The notes under the pieces are model-generated. The model was not told the origin of the DNA, did not search any database, and saw only the letters and a program-made list of their open reading frames with translations. Below are positions 11,046-21,873 of a stretch of DNA of 64,000 bases, piece by piece. Each line of letters starts with the position of its first letter. Positions within the stretch are counted from its first letter, which is position 1. The position numbers and the translations under genes are program-made. Origin of the DNA: Bifiguratus adelaidae. Lineage: Eukaryota; Mucoromycota; Endogonomycetes; Endogonales. The DNA is taken from positions 3,642 through 67,641 of the forward strand of contig MVBO01000040.1 in assembly GCA_002261195.1 (NCBI GenBank), given 5' to 3'.

Positions 11046-11657
11046 ATGTCAGTCAACGGACAAGCTGTCATTCTCAATGACCGAGCTCAGGCACTTGCTG
11101 CTTACCCTCACGCACGCATTGCAGGAGGCCTCATCTTTGTGAGCGGTGTTTCAAGCCGTAATCCGGACAACAGGTATGTCTTTACCTCTCTGAGCTCCCT
11201 TGTGTTCATGACCTTGTAGTTACGAAGGCGTCACAATCCTACCGGACGGCCAATTCCAGACCGACATTCGGGCCCAAACAAGAGCCGTCCTCAACAAGTA
11301 AGCATACTTCTTAACGCAGTGCTGAAGCTGACACGATATACAGCATCGACGCGATTTTGCGGAAAGCGGGAGCTTCCTTAAAGCATGTAGTTGACTTGAC
11401 AGTCTTTTTGGTGGATATGAAGGATTATGCTGCCTTCAATGAAGTAAGTGCGTGTCATTTCTGTGACGTACTGATGGTCATTCTAGGTGTACAATACCTT
11501 TTTTGATGCGGAAACAGGTATGGAATGGTTTATGGCAATCGCCCCGACGCAAGACTAATGGGCGTTTAAAGGTCCGAGTAGGACGACGGTCGCGGTGGCC
11601 CAATTACCAGCCAAACCCATCGTGATAGAGATCAAGGCCACCGCCCTGGCACCCTGA
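11046..11657 (+). CDS. RidA/YjgF-family reactive-intermediate deaminase
   Basis: Exons 11046-11173, 11220-11297, 11344-11443, 11487-11517 and 11572-11657 give 140 aa. The sequence reads as one RidA domain: YPHARIAGGLIFVSGVSSR, QTRAVLNNIDAILRKAG, VVDLTVFLVDMKDYAAFNEVYNTFF, then PSRTTVAVAQLP near the end, including the conserved Arg used for carboxylate binding. Known role: hydrolyses enamine/imine intermediates, or acts as 2-aminomuconate deaminase in kynurenine-type degradation; which applies here cannot be told. Only 77 bp separate it from GDI1 on the same strand. No mitochondrial targeting sequence is evident. Confidence 0.93.
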
Positions 11658-11977
11658 GCCATAGTAAAGCGAACAGAAATTCGGAAATCGTTGGATCATG
11701 ATCGATAGAAGGAAGCGTATATCAACAGTTAAAATAGAACGGTAAAAGAATGAAGCCAAGTACACAAAAGATAAAAGTTCGGGAAAAGACAAATAGAGTA
11801 ACGTGTAAGGGCAACGGTGTATGCACGGTAGGTTGGTGGAGGTTGTAGAGTCGAATGCGATTCGGCAGAGGTGTTCTGAACGTCTAACAATCAATTGTAT
11901 CTGGGGAAACCGGAGGTGCATGCATCAGATGATGCACAATGCGTCCGGCAAAGGTGGGTGTACGTATAGCAGGCGTA
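11658..11977. other. Convergent 3' flanks
   Basis: 320 bp between the ends of the RidA gene (plus) and the casein kinase gene (minus). No supported gene. Confidence 0.5.
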
Positions 11978-13621
11978 TCATTTGCCGCAGACTATAACGT
12001 TCAATAGCTTTCCAAAGAAGCCTTTCTTTCGCGATCCTTCCGCACCAGCTCCAATGTTGCGGTCATTGCCATATCCATGCCGTCGGCCGCCTGCATTTGC
12101 CTGATCTGCAGCATTGTCCCGAGCCGCCGCCATCGCATCGCGATCGTCTGCCCCGTTTGTAACGTTGAGCTTGCTATTGTTTTTGGTGCCTCGAGAGGCA
12201 CGGTGGTCTGGTGTTGACCTTTGCCTTGAAGAGGCCTGTAACATGGCGGGGTTTGCGGAAACGTGTCGGGAAGCATGTCGCTGCATGTTTGAGCGATACT
12301 ATAAGCTAATTCAGCATCATCTTCAGATGGACTGATCATGGGTAGAGCACATACCTCCCATCCCTTTCCATCGTTCAAAAGCATCCAGTCGTATATACCG
12401 TCTTCGCTTTCACCTGCATCTCGCAAAGCTTTGGTAAAGAGGTCGCGTAGAAAGTCATAGTCTGGCGTTTCTTCAAAGCCTAGCTTTCGTACGTAGGAGA
12501 GGTAAATGCCAAACTCCTCTGTAATCCCATTTTTAGAAGGGTTTGCACTGATCATGTACGCGCGGGCTACGTACCAGGGAATCCCTCACAAAGTTCATTG
12601 ATGGGAGTATTCTGCTTCTTTTCACCAATTTTTTCATACTTTTGCTTGTTGGTTTGCGCCTTCAAGCCTTGCCATGGTAGACTGCCTCGTAAAAAGTACA
12701 TGAAAACATGTCCCAGCGCCTCCAAATCATCTCTGCGGGATTGTTCTGAAAGCCACATAAGCACATGACGAGTCGCTCACTAGGTTCAAATTTACCTCGT
12801 CCAAGGTGTGTGTTAATACTCATGTAACGAGCGGTTCCGCTTAAGCTTTTTCGTTCTCTGTAAGGTATGTGTTGCTTGGTTTTTGGGTCTCGGTATTGTT
12901 TGGCCATGCCAAGGTCGATGATATATATCAGGTTTGCGTTTTTGGAACCTGATCGACCAATCAGGAAGTTGTCGGGTTTGATGTCGCGATATATATGGTT
13001 CTTTTCGTGAATGGTTTGTACTCGGGATAGCTATTCAATCATGAGAGTCGAGCTCAAAGCGAGGCATGCCGGCCATACCATTTGTTTTGCTACCATAACG
13101 ACAGTTTTGATGCTAAACTTTCGGCCACACATGTCGAACAAGTCTTCCAGACTTGGTCCCAAAAGGTCGAGAACCAAGATGTTGTACATGCCTTCCTGGC
13201 CAAAATAGTACGCATTGGGTATACCAACTGGACGATGATCAGTAACAAGGTCGAGAAGTCATGCCATCGCCTGCTCTAGTCACTCATCTCTTACCTGAGC
13301 CTTGGAGGATTTTATAGGTGCGATACTCATCTCTCAGTTGCGGAGCATCGCTTTTCCGAGGTTCAAACTTGATGGCCACTTGCTGGTTATTGAGTAGATT
13401 GGTACCTAAAGCACCGTGAGTAAGATGCCCGGTGAAAAATATGCTTGCCAAAAGGTGACATGGCAAAAGCAAAAGCCATAGCAAGGCTGCAGCAACTCAC
13501 CTTCGTATATTATACCAAAACTGCCTTCTCCAATCTTACGTATAGCCCTGTAGTGTACACCAACAACGTTGGATGAGTTTCCGCCCGAAGAAGTGGACGT
13601 TGTAGTATGCGTCGTCGACAT
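11978..13621 (-). CDS. Casein kinase I, Yck1/2-type
   Basis: Exons 13621-13501, 13405-13295, 13227-13079, 13030-12796, 12745-12575, 12518-12355 and 12298-11978 give 423 aa. Kinase domain: glycine loop GEGSFG (31-36), Lys53 in VAIKFE, catalytic loop RDIKPDN (142-148), CK1 signature [24 protein letters not shown] (in part) and [17 protein letters not shown]-type end of domain. The metal-binding motif reads DLG (166-168) instead of the usual DFG. The tail is Asn/Gly/basic-rich and ends [10 protein letters not shown]. Yck kinases are palmitoylated on C-terminal Cys; here a single Cys sits two residues from the stop. Plasma-membrane location is inferred from that. Confidence 0.93.
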
Positions 13622-15307
13622 CGGATTGAGGGTGGATGACGCCGGAAATGGGGAACCTAGTACATATGAGAGGTACTAGAGTGTCGTAGGTGTCGAGATT
13701 AGTAGATTGCGTCTTCTTGTACGTATGATGGCCAGCACAACGACTAGTGACGATTTCTTGGCCAAGAGCAGAACGTCTCTCTGCTGCAGCTCAATGTGCA
13801 GCGGTGTATGATCTTGACAAGGCTGCGAGTTCCACCAGTGCTTGTACTAGTACATACAAGTCCAAAGTAAAGACTTTTAGACAAAGCTACTGCTGCTGGG
13901 AACAACAGTCGCAGCAAGATGTAGATGGATCCTACCAAAACCTTTGACTGTTGAAATGGAGAGAAATTTGAGCTGACTAGCTTAAAGGTGAATATATGCG
14001 CTTTGCCTGTCAGTTATAGACACATTGATCACATCACTCTACAGCTATCGAAAGGGTAGCTATGTTTGTGAAGAGTTTTGGCCAACCTTCGTATTCTATG
14101 GCCTTACAATTCACGTTGCACAAAAGGTCGATCCATAGTAAAGAAAATGATCACGGAACTGTACTTGGCTTGGTTCTCAGATTGATTGCATCTACGAGGT
14201 TAGGAATACAAGGTTGATCATGATTACATGTATCAGCCTCTCCGTCTTCTTTAGTAATCCGTGGCATGTTATGAGCAATCAAAAAGTTGGATTCGCTCTT
14301 AGAGAAGCTCCATCCATCCAAAAAAAAGATCCGACCTGCCAGATTCGAACTAGCGACCTAAAGATAACAGTATTCACTACAGTCTTCCTGACAATTCTAA
14401 GTCAGAGAATTTTTATATTCATTGAGTCTATTCATTTCATTCATTATGTCATGAATGAAAATTAGACTGTTTGAAACATGCGCGCATGATCAAAGCAGAT
14501 AGTGTAACAAGCTTCGATGATGCCCACCAAATATAGCGCGCTCCGATCACTCTTGACCTTCCACGGCACCTGCCAGTTCCCTATCCAGTGCACAATTTCA
14601 CACTAAATTTTTCACCATTGGACAGCAGCCCAAAGCAAGGCGTTAGACTTTCGCGTGACTAGTGACGAAAGCGGCTTGATAACATGCTATGGCATATGAC
14701 GCGTACAAGTACAGAGAAAGACAACAAAGTTTGAACCTAGTCGCTAAATCTTGTTCATGTAGTTCATAACATAGTAGCTCAAGTGCTAATCCCGACCCCT
14801 GAACAACGCTAAACTTGGTGAGACCCTGCGAAACACCATGTCAACCAATACAATCTGTTGTACAACCTCTCTAGAGCAACTCATATTGCCATCACATGCC
14901 ACCTGCCAAAGGGGGAACAGTCACAGTCTTATGCTTATAGCGTCATCGTCAATCTGTTTGCTACTACGGTAACTGCCATGAACATTTTACCCGTCGTTAT
15001 CATCCAATCCAGTTCCCGCGTTCAACTCGGGAGCTCGAATCTGCAATTGATGGACCCCCTTTCCGTCTAGAATGTTGAAGAGTGAAACTGGGTCATGTGG
15101 CACATCACCTAAAGAGGAAAATGCAATAGGTTTGCAAATTCCTGGTCTCTCTATTAAAGCAGCAATCTACACAAGGTCTTTAGCGTTTTTGCTTTTCTGT
15201 TTACCCCTTATCTCTTTCTTTTCCACTCCTCTCACCGCCCGTGTACATATACGCTGTACAGAGTCTCTTCTCGGAGAGTGGATCTATAGGCGCTTCATAG
15301 CCTTATC
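13622..15307. other. Intergenic region holding a tRNA-Tyr relic
   Basis: 1.69 kb between divergent kinase and sulfate permease starts. Apart from the tRNA-like sequence at 14330-14405 no gene is supported; open frames here are short and unlike proteins. Confidence 0.5.
14330..14405 (-). tRNA. Degenerate intron-containing tRNA-Tyr (GUA)
   Basis: Read on the minus strand, the acceptor stem is CTGACTT paired with AGGTCGG plus discriminator A. The anticodon arm is GAAGA / CTGTAG / TCTTT with anticodon GTA, interrupted after position 37 by an 11-12 nt intron (tgaatactgtta). The variable loop is AGGTC and the T arm GCTAG TTCGAAT CTGGC. A run of seven T follows directly, as a Pol III terminator. 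Between acceptor stem and anticodon stem there are only 11 nt, where 17-20 are expected, so the D arm and A box are largely missing. The gene is therefore probably a pseudogene, although all other arms pair well. Confidence 0.75.
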
Positions 15308-17997
15308 ATGTATTTCGATCATGTATCAGTGTCTCAGCCTCCTTTCAAGCAACGAGTGAAAGAATGGCTGGACATCTCACCCACACGCACCATGGGAGCC
15401 GTCGTGTCGGTCTTCCCGATCGTTACCTGGCTACCCAAGTATAACAGTAAGTGAAGACGGCCGAGCCCGCTGCTCATCGTCAAGTGAACAAGGCTGACTG
15501 TACCCTTGTTTAGTGGGCTGGTTCTTGGGCGATCTAATATCGGGTATCACCATTGGGACGATTGTCGTTCCACAGTCAATGGCATATGCAAAGATTGCCA
15601 CTCTTCCGCCGCAATACGGTCTATATACGTCTGTTGTCGGTTCAATTATTTATCCGTTGTTTGCGACGTCAAAAGATATCACTATTGGAACGACCGCTAT
15701 TGCCTCGCTCACAGTATCTCAAATAATTGCCGCCGTACAGGCCTCCCATCCTGACATGACTAATGTCGAGATTGCTATGACGTTGACCATATTAGCTGGG
15801 TTCGTCACCCTTGTTCTCGGTGTGCTGCATCTGGGATTTCTTATTGATTTCATACCTGGGCCTGCTATCACGGGATTTATGGCAGGATCTGCCATCACTA
15901 TCATCGTCACTCAGATTAGCAAGATTTTCGGCATACCAAACATCGATACTCGGCAACCAGCTTATTTAATATTTGGAAATACGCTCAAAAAATTGCCGGA
16001 AACACATATTGATTTGGTGATTGGTGCTTTATCACTAGTATTCCTATACGGCATGCGCTATACAATGACGAAGTTGATGGAAAAACATCCACAACGTGCA
16101 CGACCATTGTTCTTCCTCAACATATCGAGGAATGGAATTCTCATCGTTGTCACCACCCTCATATCTTATCTTGTCAATATGCACAATGGCTCAAATCTGG
16201 CTACTTTGTCTCCTTTTGGCGTACTGGGTAACATTCCACCTGGTTTCCAGCACCTAGGTGTACCGCAACTCAGCAACACGTCCGTTATATCTGCAGTGGT
16301 AGGGCAGCTGCCAAGCTTGACGCTTGTCCTCTTATTGGAGCAGCTCGCTGTCGCCAAGAGCTTTGGACGGATTAATGACTATACGAGTAAGTGGCATCAA
16401 GAGTTCCTAGTTGCGTCAGCTAAATGATGATCCGCTGTTAGTCAATGTCGATCAAGAAATCGTCACCATTGGTCTTTCCAACGTACTTGGATCCTTCTTT
16501 GGCGCATATCCTGGCACTGGCTCCTTTTCGCGCACGGCTATCAATGCAAAGTCCGGTGTAAGAACTCCCTTGTCGGGAATATTCTCTGCTGTCATTGTCA
16601 TTTTGGCTCTATACGCACTGACACCGGTCTTTCAATACATTCCCAACGCTGCACTTGCTGCGGTGATCACACATGCCGTCGGCGACCTCGTGCCTGGCTA
16701 TAAGCAGGTCAAGCAATTGTGTCGCTTGTCGTTCTGGGACTTTCTGGTCTTTTGGGGCGCTGTTATTACCATCCTCTTCTCGACTGTTGAATACGGCGTC
16801 TACGTGTCTGTTGGTCTGGCTCTAGCTGTGCTTTTGCTTCGTATTGCGCGACCACGGGTCACTGTCCTTGGAAGAGTCTGGGTTCTTGATCGCGGTTGGG
16901 GAGAGGACGAAGTTCCCGATCAAACTATGAGACAGTCATCGAATACTCAACCACACAGCTCACGCAACGATCAATTGCCCGCGATGAGCGACGGTGAATC
17001 AGATGACGAAGACACCGATTTTGACGAAATTGAGATTGATGGCATCGTTTATGCTCGTCAAAATCGACCGAAAGAGATTTACGTGCCCATCCCCAAGTCG
17101 CAAAACCATTCTGTCCGTCCGCCACCTCCTGCTATCTTGGCTTTCCGACTCGAGGAGTCCCTAACGTTCCCCAACTGTGAACACATTGCGTCCAAAATCA
17201 TTGGCTACGTCAAGAAGAATACCAGACGTGGCAAGGAGCTTTCGGACAAGCCAGGCGAACGGCCCTGGAATGACGCTTACGGCGGGGATAGCAGTAGCAA
17301 CACGCTACTTGGTCATATGCTTGCAGCCGCAGAACGTGCCAAGCCAAAGGATGGACGTAATGTGCATTTCGAAAAACACGTGCTCAAAGCTATTGTTTTT
17401 GACATGGCTGGTTGCGCTCATCTTGATGCCACTGGCATCCAATGTCTTCGCGATATCCAAACTGGTGTCAACCGTTATGCAAGCGCAGATGTGCAATTCT
17501 ACTTCTCTAGCATCTCAAGCAGAAAGGTTCTCCGTGCCCTAGCTATCAGTGGATTTGCCGGTGCTCTGGAAGAAGTCAGGATTGAACCCAAACCAGAACA
17601 GGGTGCAATCGACATGGAGAAGGTCATGTCTTCAGACGCGGGCTATACAGTTGCTTCCTCAAGCAGCGCATCACCAAATACTCTCAGACCTGTCAAGGAA
17701 GAGCGCGACAGTCGGAGCATTGAATTAATTGAAGTGGTAGCCACAGACAGTGAAAGTGAACAACCATCACCCTCTCACGATCACAAAGGCAAGAATGTTC
17801 CGGAATGGACCATCAAGTTTGTTGAACATGTCAACAAAGATCTTCATTGCATTCACCACCATCATCACAACCAGTCTTTTCAAGACAGTTCCAACCTTCA
17901 TCAATGCCATCCCCAAGACTTTGAGCGAAGGCGGCTGCGATATCAATTTGTTGCCGCGCGCGTTGAAGATGCGATTCGAATGGCGAGACGGTCTTGA
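15308..17997 (+). CDS. Sulfate permease (SLC26/SulP family) with STAS domain
   Basis: Exons 15308-15446, 15514-16386 and 16442-17997 give 855 aa. The N-terminus contains the SulP signature region (ISGITIGTIVVPQSMAYAKIA, PPQYGLYTS) followed by about ten or more hydrophobic segments and GAYPGTGSFSRTAINAKSGVRTP. A cytosolic STAS domain follows (LTFPNCEHIASKI.. to VFDMAGCAHLDATGIQCL), with a long acidic insertion between membrane and STAS parts and a His/Ser-rich tail. Known role: proton-coupled sulfate uptake at the plasma membrane (SUL1/SUL2 type). Anion specificity is inferred from the family. Confidence 0.93.
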
Positions 17998-18661
17998 TCG
18001 TATTCCTGTACAAAATGCACATATACATATATACCCGGCGTCTGAATTTAGAGTCATTTGTCCATAACAGCTCTGGCTGGGACTCGGAGCTGTTGCACCT
18101 TGTAGCGAGTACAAAAAGGATTTTCTCATTGGTACCATAAATCTGCCTCTTGCTGTCCGTTCCGAAAATGTGAGCTGTCGTCCCTCCGTATGAAGTGGAT
18201 AAGTGGTCATAATCTTTTAGCCAGCGCACGCAGTGTCATTACTGGCGGATGGATATGATCCCACCGTGTTGGCTTCTTTTGCGATTATTCCTTGGTGAAT
18301 TCAACAAGCGGGACTTTCCAAAAGAGGGTAAACCAGGTCATTTCTGCACAAATATACCTAGCTATTATCAGGTACGCGAACGCGAAATGGAGAGGTGAAC
18401 GAAGGAATGTACTGACTCATATGTAACATTATTGCTCAGCACATACGTAGGAACCATGATTATGAGCGAAAGACCTAGAGTGCCATTTTTCCGACCATTT
18501 CTTACCCTGCAAGTTACCATGCGAACAGAAATTGCTGCGCATTTTCTTTAGCAGCTATATTTGGGATGCTGTGCAACTCTTCCAAGGCTTCCAATGATGC
18601 TTGAGGTCTGCCAAGAGGCGCAGAGTGCGAAACGCGGAACGCGGAATCGGCAGTGGTTGAA

Positions 18662-18677
18662 CAGGTATATATACCTG
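18662..18677. repeat. 16-nt perfect palindrome
   Basis: CAGGTATATATACCTG equals its own reverse complement. No neighbouring gene start lies within 1 kb, so a role is not evident. Confidence 0.6.
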
Positions 18678-19103
18678 CGTCTGCGTGGCAACTTTTCCAC
18701 CATTAGTAACAGCTATAACACCACGACAGCAAGAACGATAAAATTGAGATCCGCGACGCCAAGGCCCTGGTGAAGCTAAAGGGTGATAGGCGAGGCAAGT
18801 CTTTTCAAAGAAGTTCACGACCAAGGCACTCATGAGTATTGCCCAGGCTGGAACATCACTGCTGAGGCCACACCGTCCTGATGCAAGGTCTCAACCTCAA
18901 AACGCAACGGAAAGTCAAGATAGTCGGGAAGGCCAAGCCCACATGCAAGACCACCCAAGGGTATGCGCGCAGCGAATTGCAGTGCTGTTGCTGACGCAAT
19001 CTACAGGAGCCCATCAAGAGCGGGAAATACACCTAAATCTCGCACTTTAGCAGCCAGGAAAGCGGTTGTAAGCGCCTGGTGGTAAGTACGGATGACCGCT
19101 ACA

Positions 19104-19139
19104 CCCAATCGATATCAAGATAAGCTTGATATAGTTGGG
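19104..19139. repeat. Imperfect inverted repeat
   Basis: CCCAATCGATATCAAG and CTTGATATAGTTGGG face each other across a 5-nt loop, giving 8-bp and 5-bp stems around a small internal mismatch. It could form a hairpin in RNA or DNA. Confidence 0.6.
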
Positions 19140-20568
19140 AGCCATGTTCTGCATTTTCTCGCCGCGAGGTTTAAGGTATCGAAACATCGAACACCATTCA
19201 GCAATTTCTCGACACCCTCTCCTAGCTTGTTGATCAGATTTTTCCGGAGACGACAGCTGCTGCTTTAGACGATAGCGGACAGGACGTAAGCAGGAAGCAT
19301 TGCATCCTACTTCGTACTCACATTTACACGGCTAAGTCGTTCTTTTTGAAGGCTATCTGCAGCACATGCATTGGGAAAAATCTTTGACCTAGCTTGCTCC
19401 ACAGCCCAACATTTATCGAGGTAAGTTGACGTCGCACGTAACCATCCTTGTAGGTGTTGCAAATACACTTCGCCTCATTACATGCCAGGAATCGAAACGG
19501 ACGTTATTTCGCGCGAGTAGCTTAGAACACAGGCAACTTTCGCCAATCATCAAGTTTTGCTCCATGTACATCTAATGCTTAGCTCAACAGGTCGTTCATT
19601 CCACATCTAGATGCGATGTAATATATGGGTTTCCTGACGTGCTACGAAGAATAAATATCCTATATTTGGAACCGAACGCATCATGTCTTCGGCCTACGTA
19701 TCTCCCGAAAGTGATCAAAGCAAGACAAGGAACGATGATTGGACACAAGACAATGATCAGTTTGTAAACTGTTGGATGATATGGTCGAAACCCATCGATT
19801 TCTTGGGCGAGGACCGTTGAATGCCAGATACAGTATCAGTTTTTTGGCTTTACTGTTCGAGCCTACTCGGATCAGATTCACATGTGTAATTGCACAAAAT
19901 GCTGAAATATTGCAGGAAACGGACCAGAATGCGTGGTTGAAACACGCCTCGAAGAAACAGAGTCAAAGGTCACGTGCTAAATAGACGTTTGGAGATTTGG
20001 CAATGGCCATTGCTCGGCCGGAAGAGCACGAGAAGGCAACGGAGCAGAACATCCTCGGAAAAACCAAGTTAAAGGCTATCGAATGATATCCATATGTGCC
20101 TGTAACGGCAGAGGAGAAGACCTGAAGAATCAGACACCAAAATTATCGCAGAAAGGCGCGCAGAGGCAGTCGGCGAATCTCGGCTGGCGAGAGTTCTCCA
20201 AGTCGCCGATGTTCTCGAGTTGCGGAAAGGCTCCACGGATAACACTTATGTGACAAGGCAAGTATAGAGCTTAGACAAAACCACCATCCTGCTCCTATTA
20301 CGTCCATGCTACCTTACGTTGCCATTGTCAAGCGTTGACAATTCACTGACAATGGCACAATGCATCTTTTTACTCAAAGTGTTTCAAAAGCTCATGATTA
20401 CAGTATACATACCATCATACGCTAACCTTCCACCCATATAAGCACCTCTCATGCTGCTCATTCACAGGGTCAAAGGTAGGGCTCTATCGCGCTCTTCTGT
20501 CTCTTAACAAATCAGCGTCAATTGCCTTTTATGGAAATCGACTTGCCCTTTTGCTCTGACTCTTGGCC

Positions 20569-21744
20569 ATGGCAGGCATGGAATCTCTCTTCTCTCCTCC
20601 TATACGGTGTATCTTGGATGTCAAGGGCTTCACCACCGAGAGTGAAGTAATTTGGTGGCCACTACGGGAGAATGTTCCGACTTCGCAGCTTGGAGAGGTC
20701 CATTCCAACGCCGGTGAGACATCGGCCGGTGCTCAGACCAGGAACAAGATCCAAGGCTCTCGAATGTCAGACGTCGTCACAGTCATGTTTATGATTCCGG
20801 GAAATCCGGGTCTGATTGACTACTACGAAGAATTCTTGACCACCATTCATGAAACGACACCGCATCCTCTAGTTATTTACGGTGTGTCACATCTCGGTCA
20901 TTCTCCGGCCATCCGACAAGCATCAGCACCAGCTCATTATCATCATCATCATTCCAAGCCATCGCGATTGTACTCCTTGGATGATCAGATTCGACACAAG
21001 GTTCAGGTCATCCGTGATATCATGCACAAGGCGTATAACCATCAACACGTGCACGTCCTTGTGGTGGGACACTCGGTGGGCGCTTATATAGCCGGAAAAG
21101 CGATACAAGAGCTGACTCAAAGTGACTGGGAGGCACAATGGGATCTGCGGTGTATCGGCCTGTTTCCCACCCTCTTTGACATTGCCAAGACACCCAACGG
21201 TAATGTTCTCAAGGTAAATCGTCGAGCGACTCGTACAGTACTCACGCATGCTTAGCACTTGTTTCCTCATCGTACTTTTGCAAGCGGCCTCTTGGGATTC
21301 CTATCGCTCCTTCCTACACCCGTGCTCCCAAGATTACTCTCCATGTTCACCGAACCCCATCCAACCACGCTTCATCTCCTCAATCCCCATATCTTGCCTC
21401 AAGCCATGTATATGGCTGAATGCGAAATGGACGAGATTGGACCGTTGGACAAGGCATGGGATAACGTGAGCGACAAGTGCCTGTTTTACTTCTCTGCAAA
21501 CGATGCGTGGGCGCCTAAGGCGTGGTACGACATAGTATTGGCAAGGTTGCCTCAAGGTAAACCCCGTGCTGTGTATACGTGACGTGATCGATACTGACGG
21601 GTCATGGATGTAGCAACGACCTTGTTGTGCGATGAGGATTTGCCTCATGCCTTTGTTCTTGGATATAGCCAGAACGTGGCTCAAAAGATGGTTGGATGGC
21701 TAGATGACCTTGTCCGGATGGGATCTTGGCGTGCACGAGAATGA
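20569..21744 (+). CDS. Lipid-droplet-associated serine hydrolase (LDAH family)
   Basis: Exons 20569-21213, 21256-21556 and 21614-21744 give 358 aa. An alpha/beta hydrolase fold is read from FMIPGNPGLIDYYEEFL (oxyanion region), YGVSHLGHSP, YSLDDQIRHKVQVIRD, the nucleophile elbow GHSVGAYI and LFPTLFDIAKTPNGNVL. This order and the PGNPG/GHSxGAY pair are specific to the LDAH (UPF0554) family, which associates with lipid droplets and has esterase-type activity. A histidine run (HYHHHH) at about residue 124 is a local insertion. The likely catalytic His (LPHAF..) is encoded in the last exon. Substrate not determined. Confidence 0.9.
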
Positions 21745-21873
21745 TCATAGACGCCCACCCAATAGAGATAGAGTGGGGCCTTTTCCTTTTCCTCTAATAA
21801 TCTACAGTTGCAAATTACCCTATGCTTCTCAGGTTTATATACACGGTGCGCGATAGAAAGTCTGTGAAACGCG

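Larger units (their letters stand above)
17998..20568. other. Long intergenic region, no supported gene
   Basis: 2.57 kb, the longest gene-free stretch. Reading all frames I find only short frames without domains. It includes a perfect 16-nt palindrome at 18662-18677 and an imperfect hairpin at 19104-19139. It may hold an unrecognised non-coding RNA or promoter elements for the two flanking plus-strand genes. Confidence 0.4.

Noticed and set aside
18555-18833. 92-codon minus-strand frame in the 18-20.5 kb gap
   Set aside because: It begins with an ATG but shows no motif, no hydrophobic segment and no convincing splice partners; probably chance.
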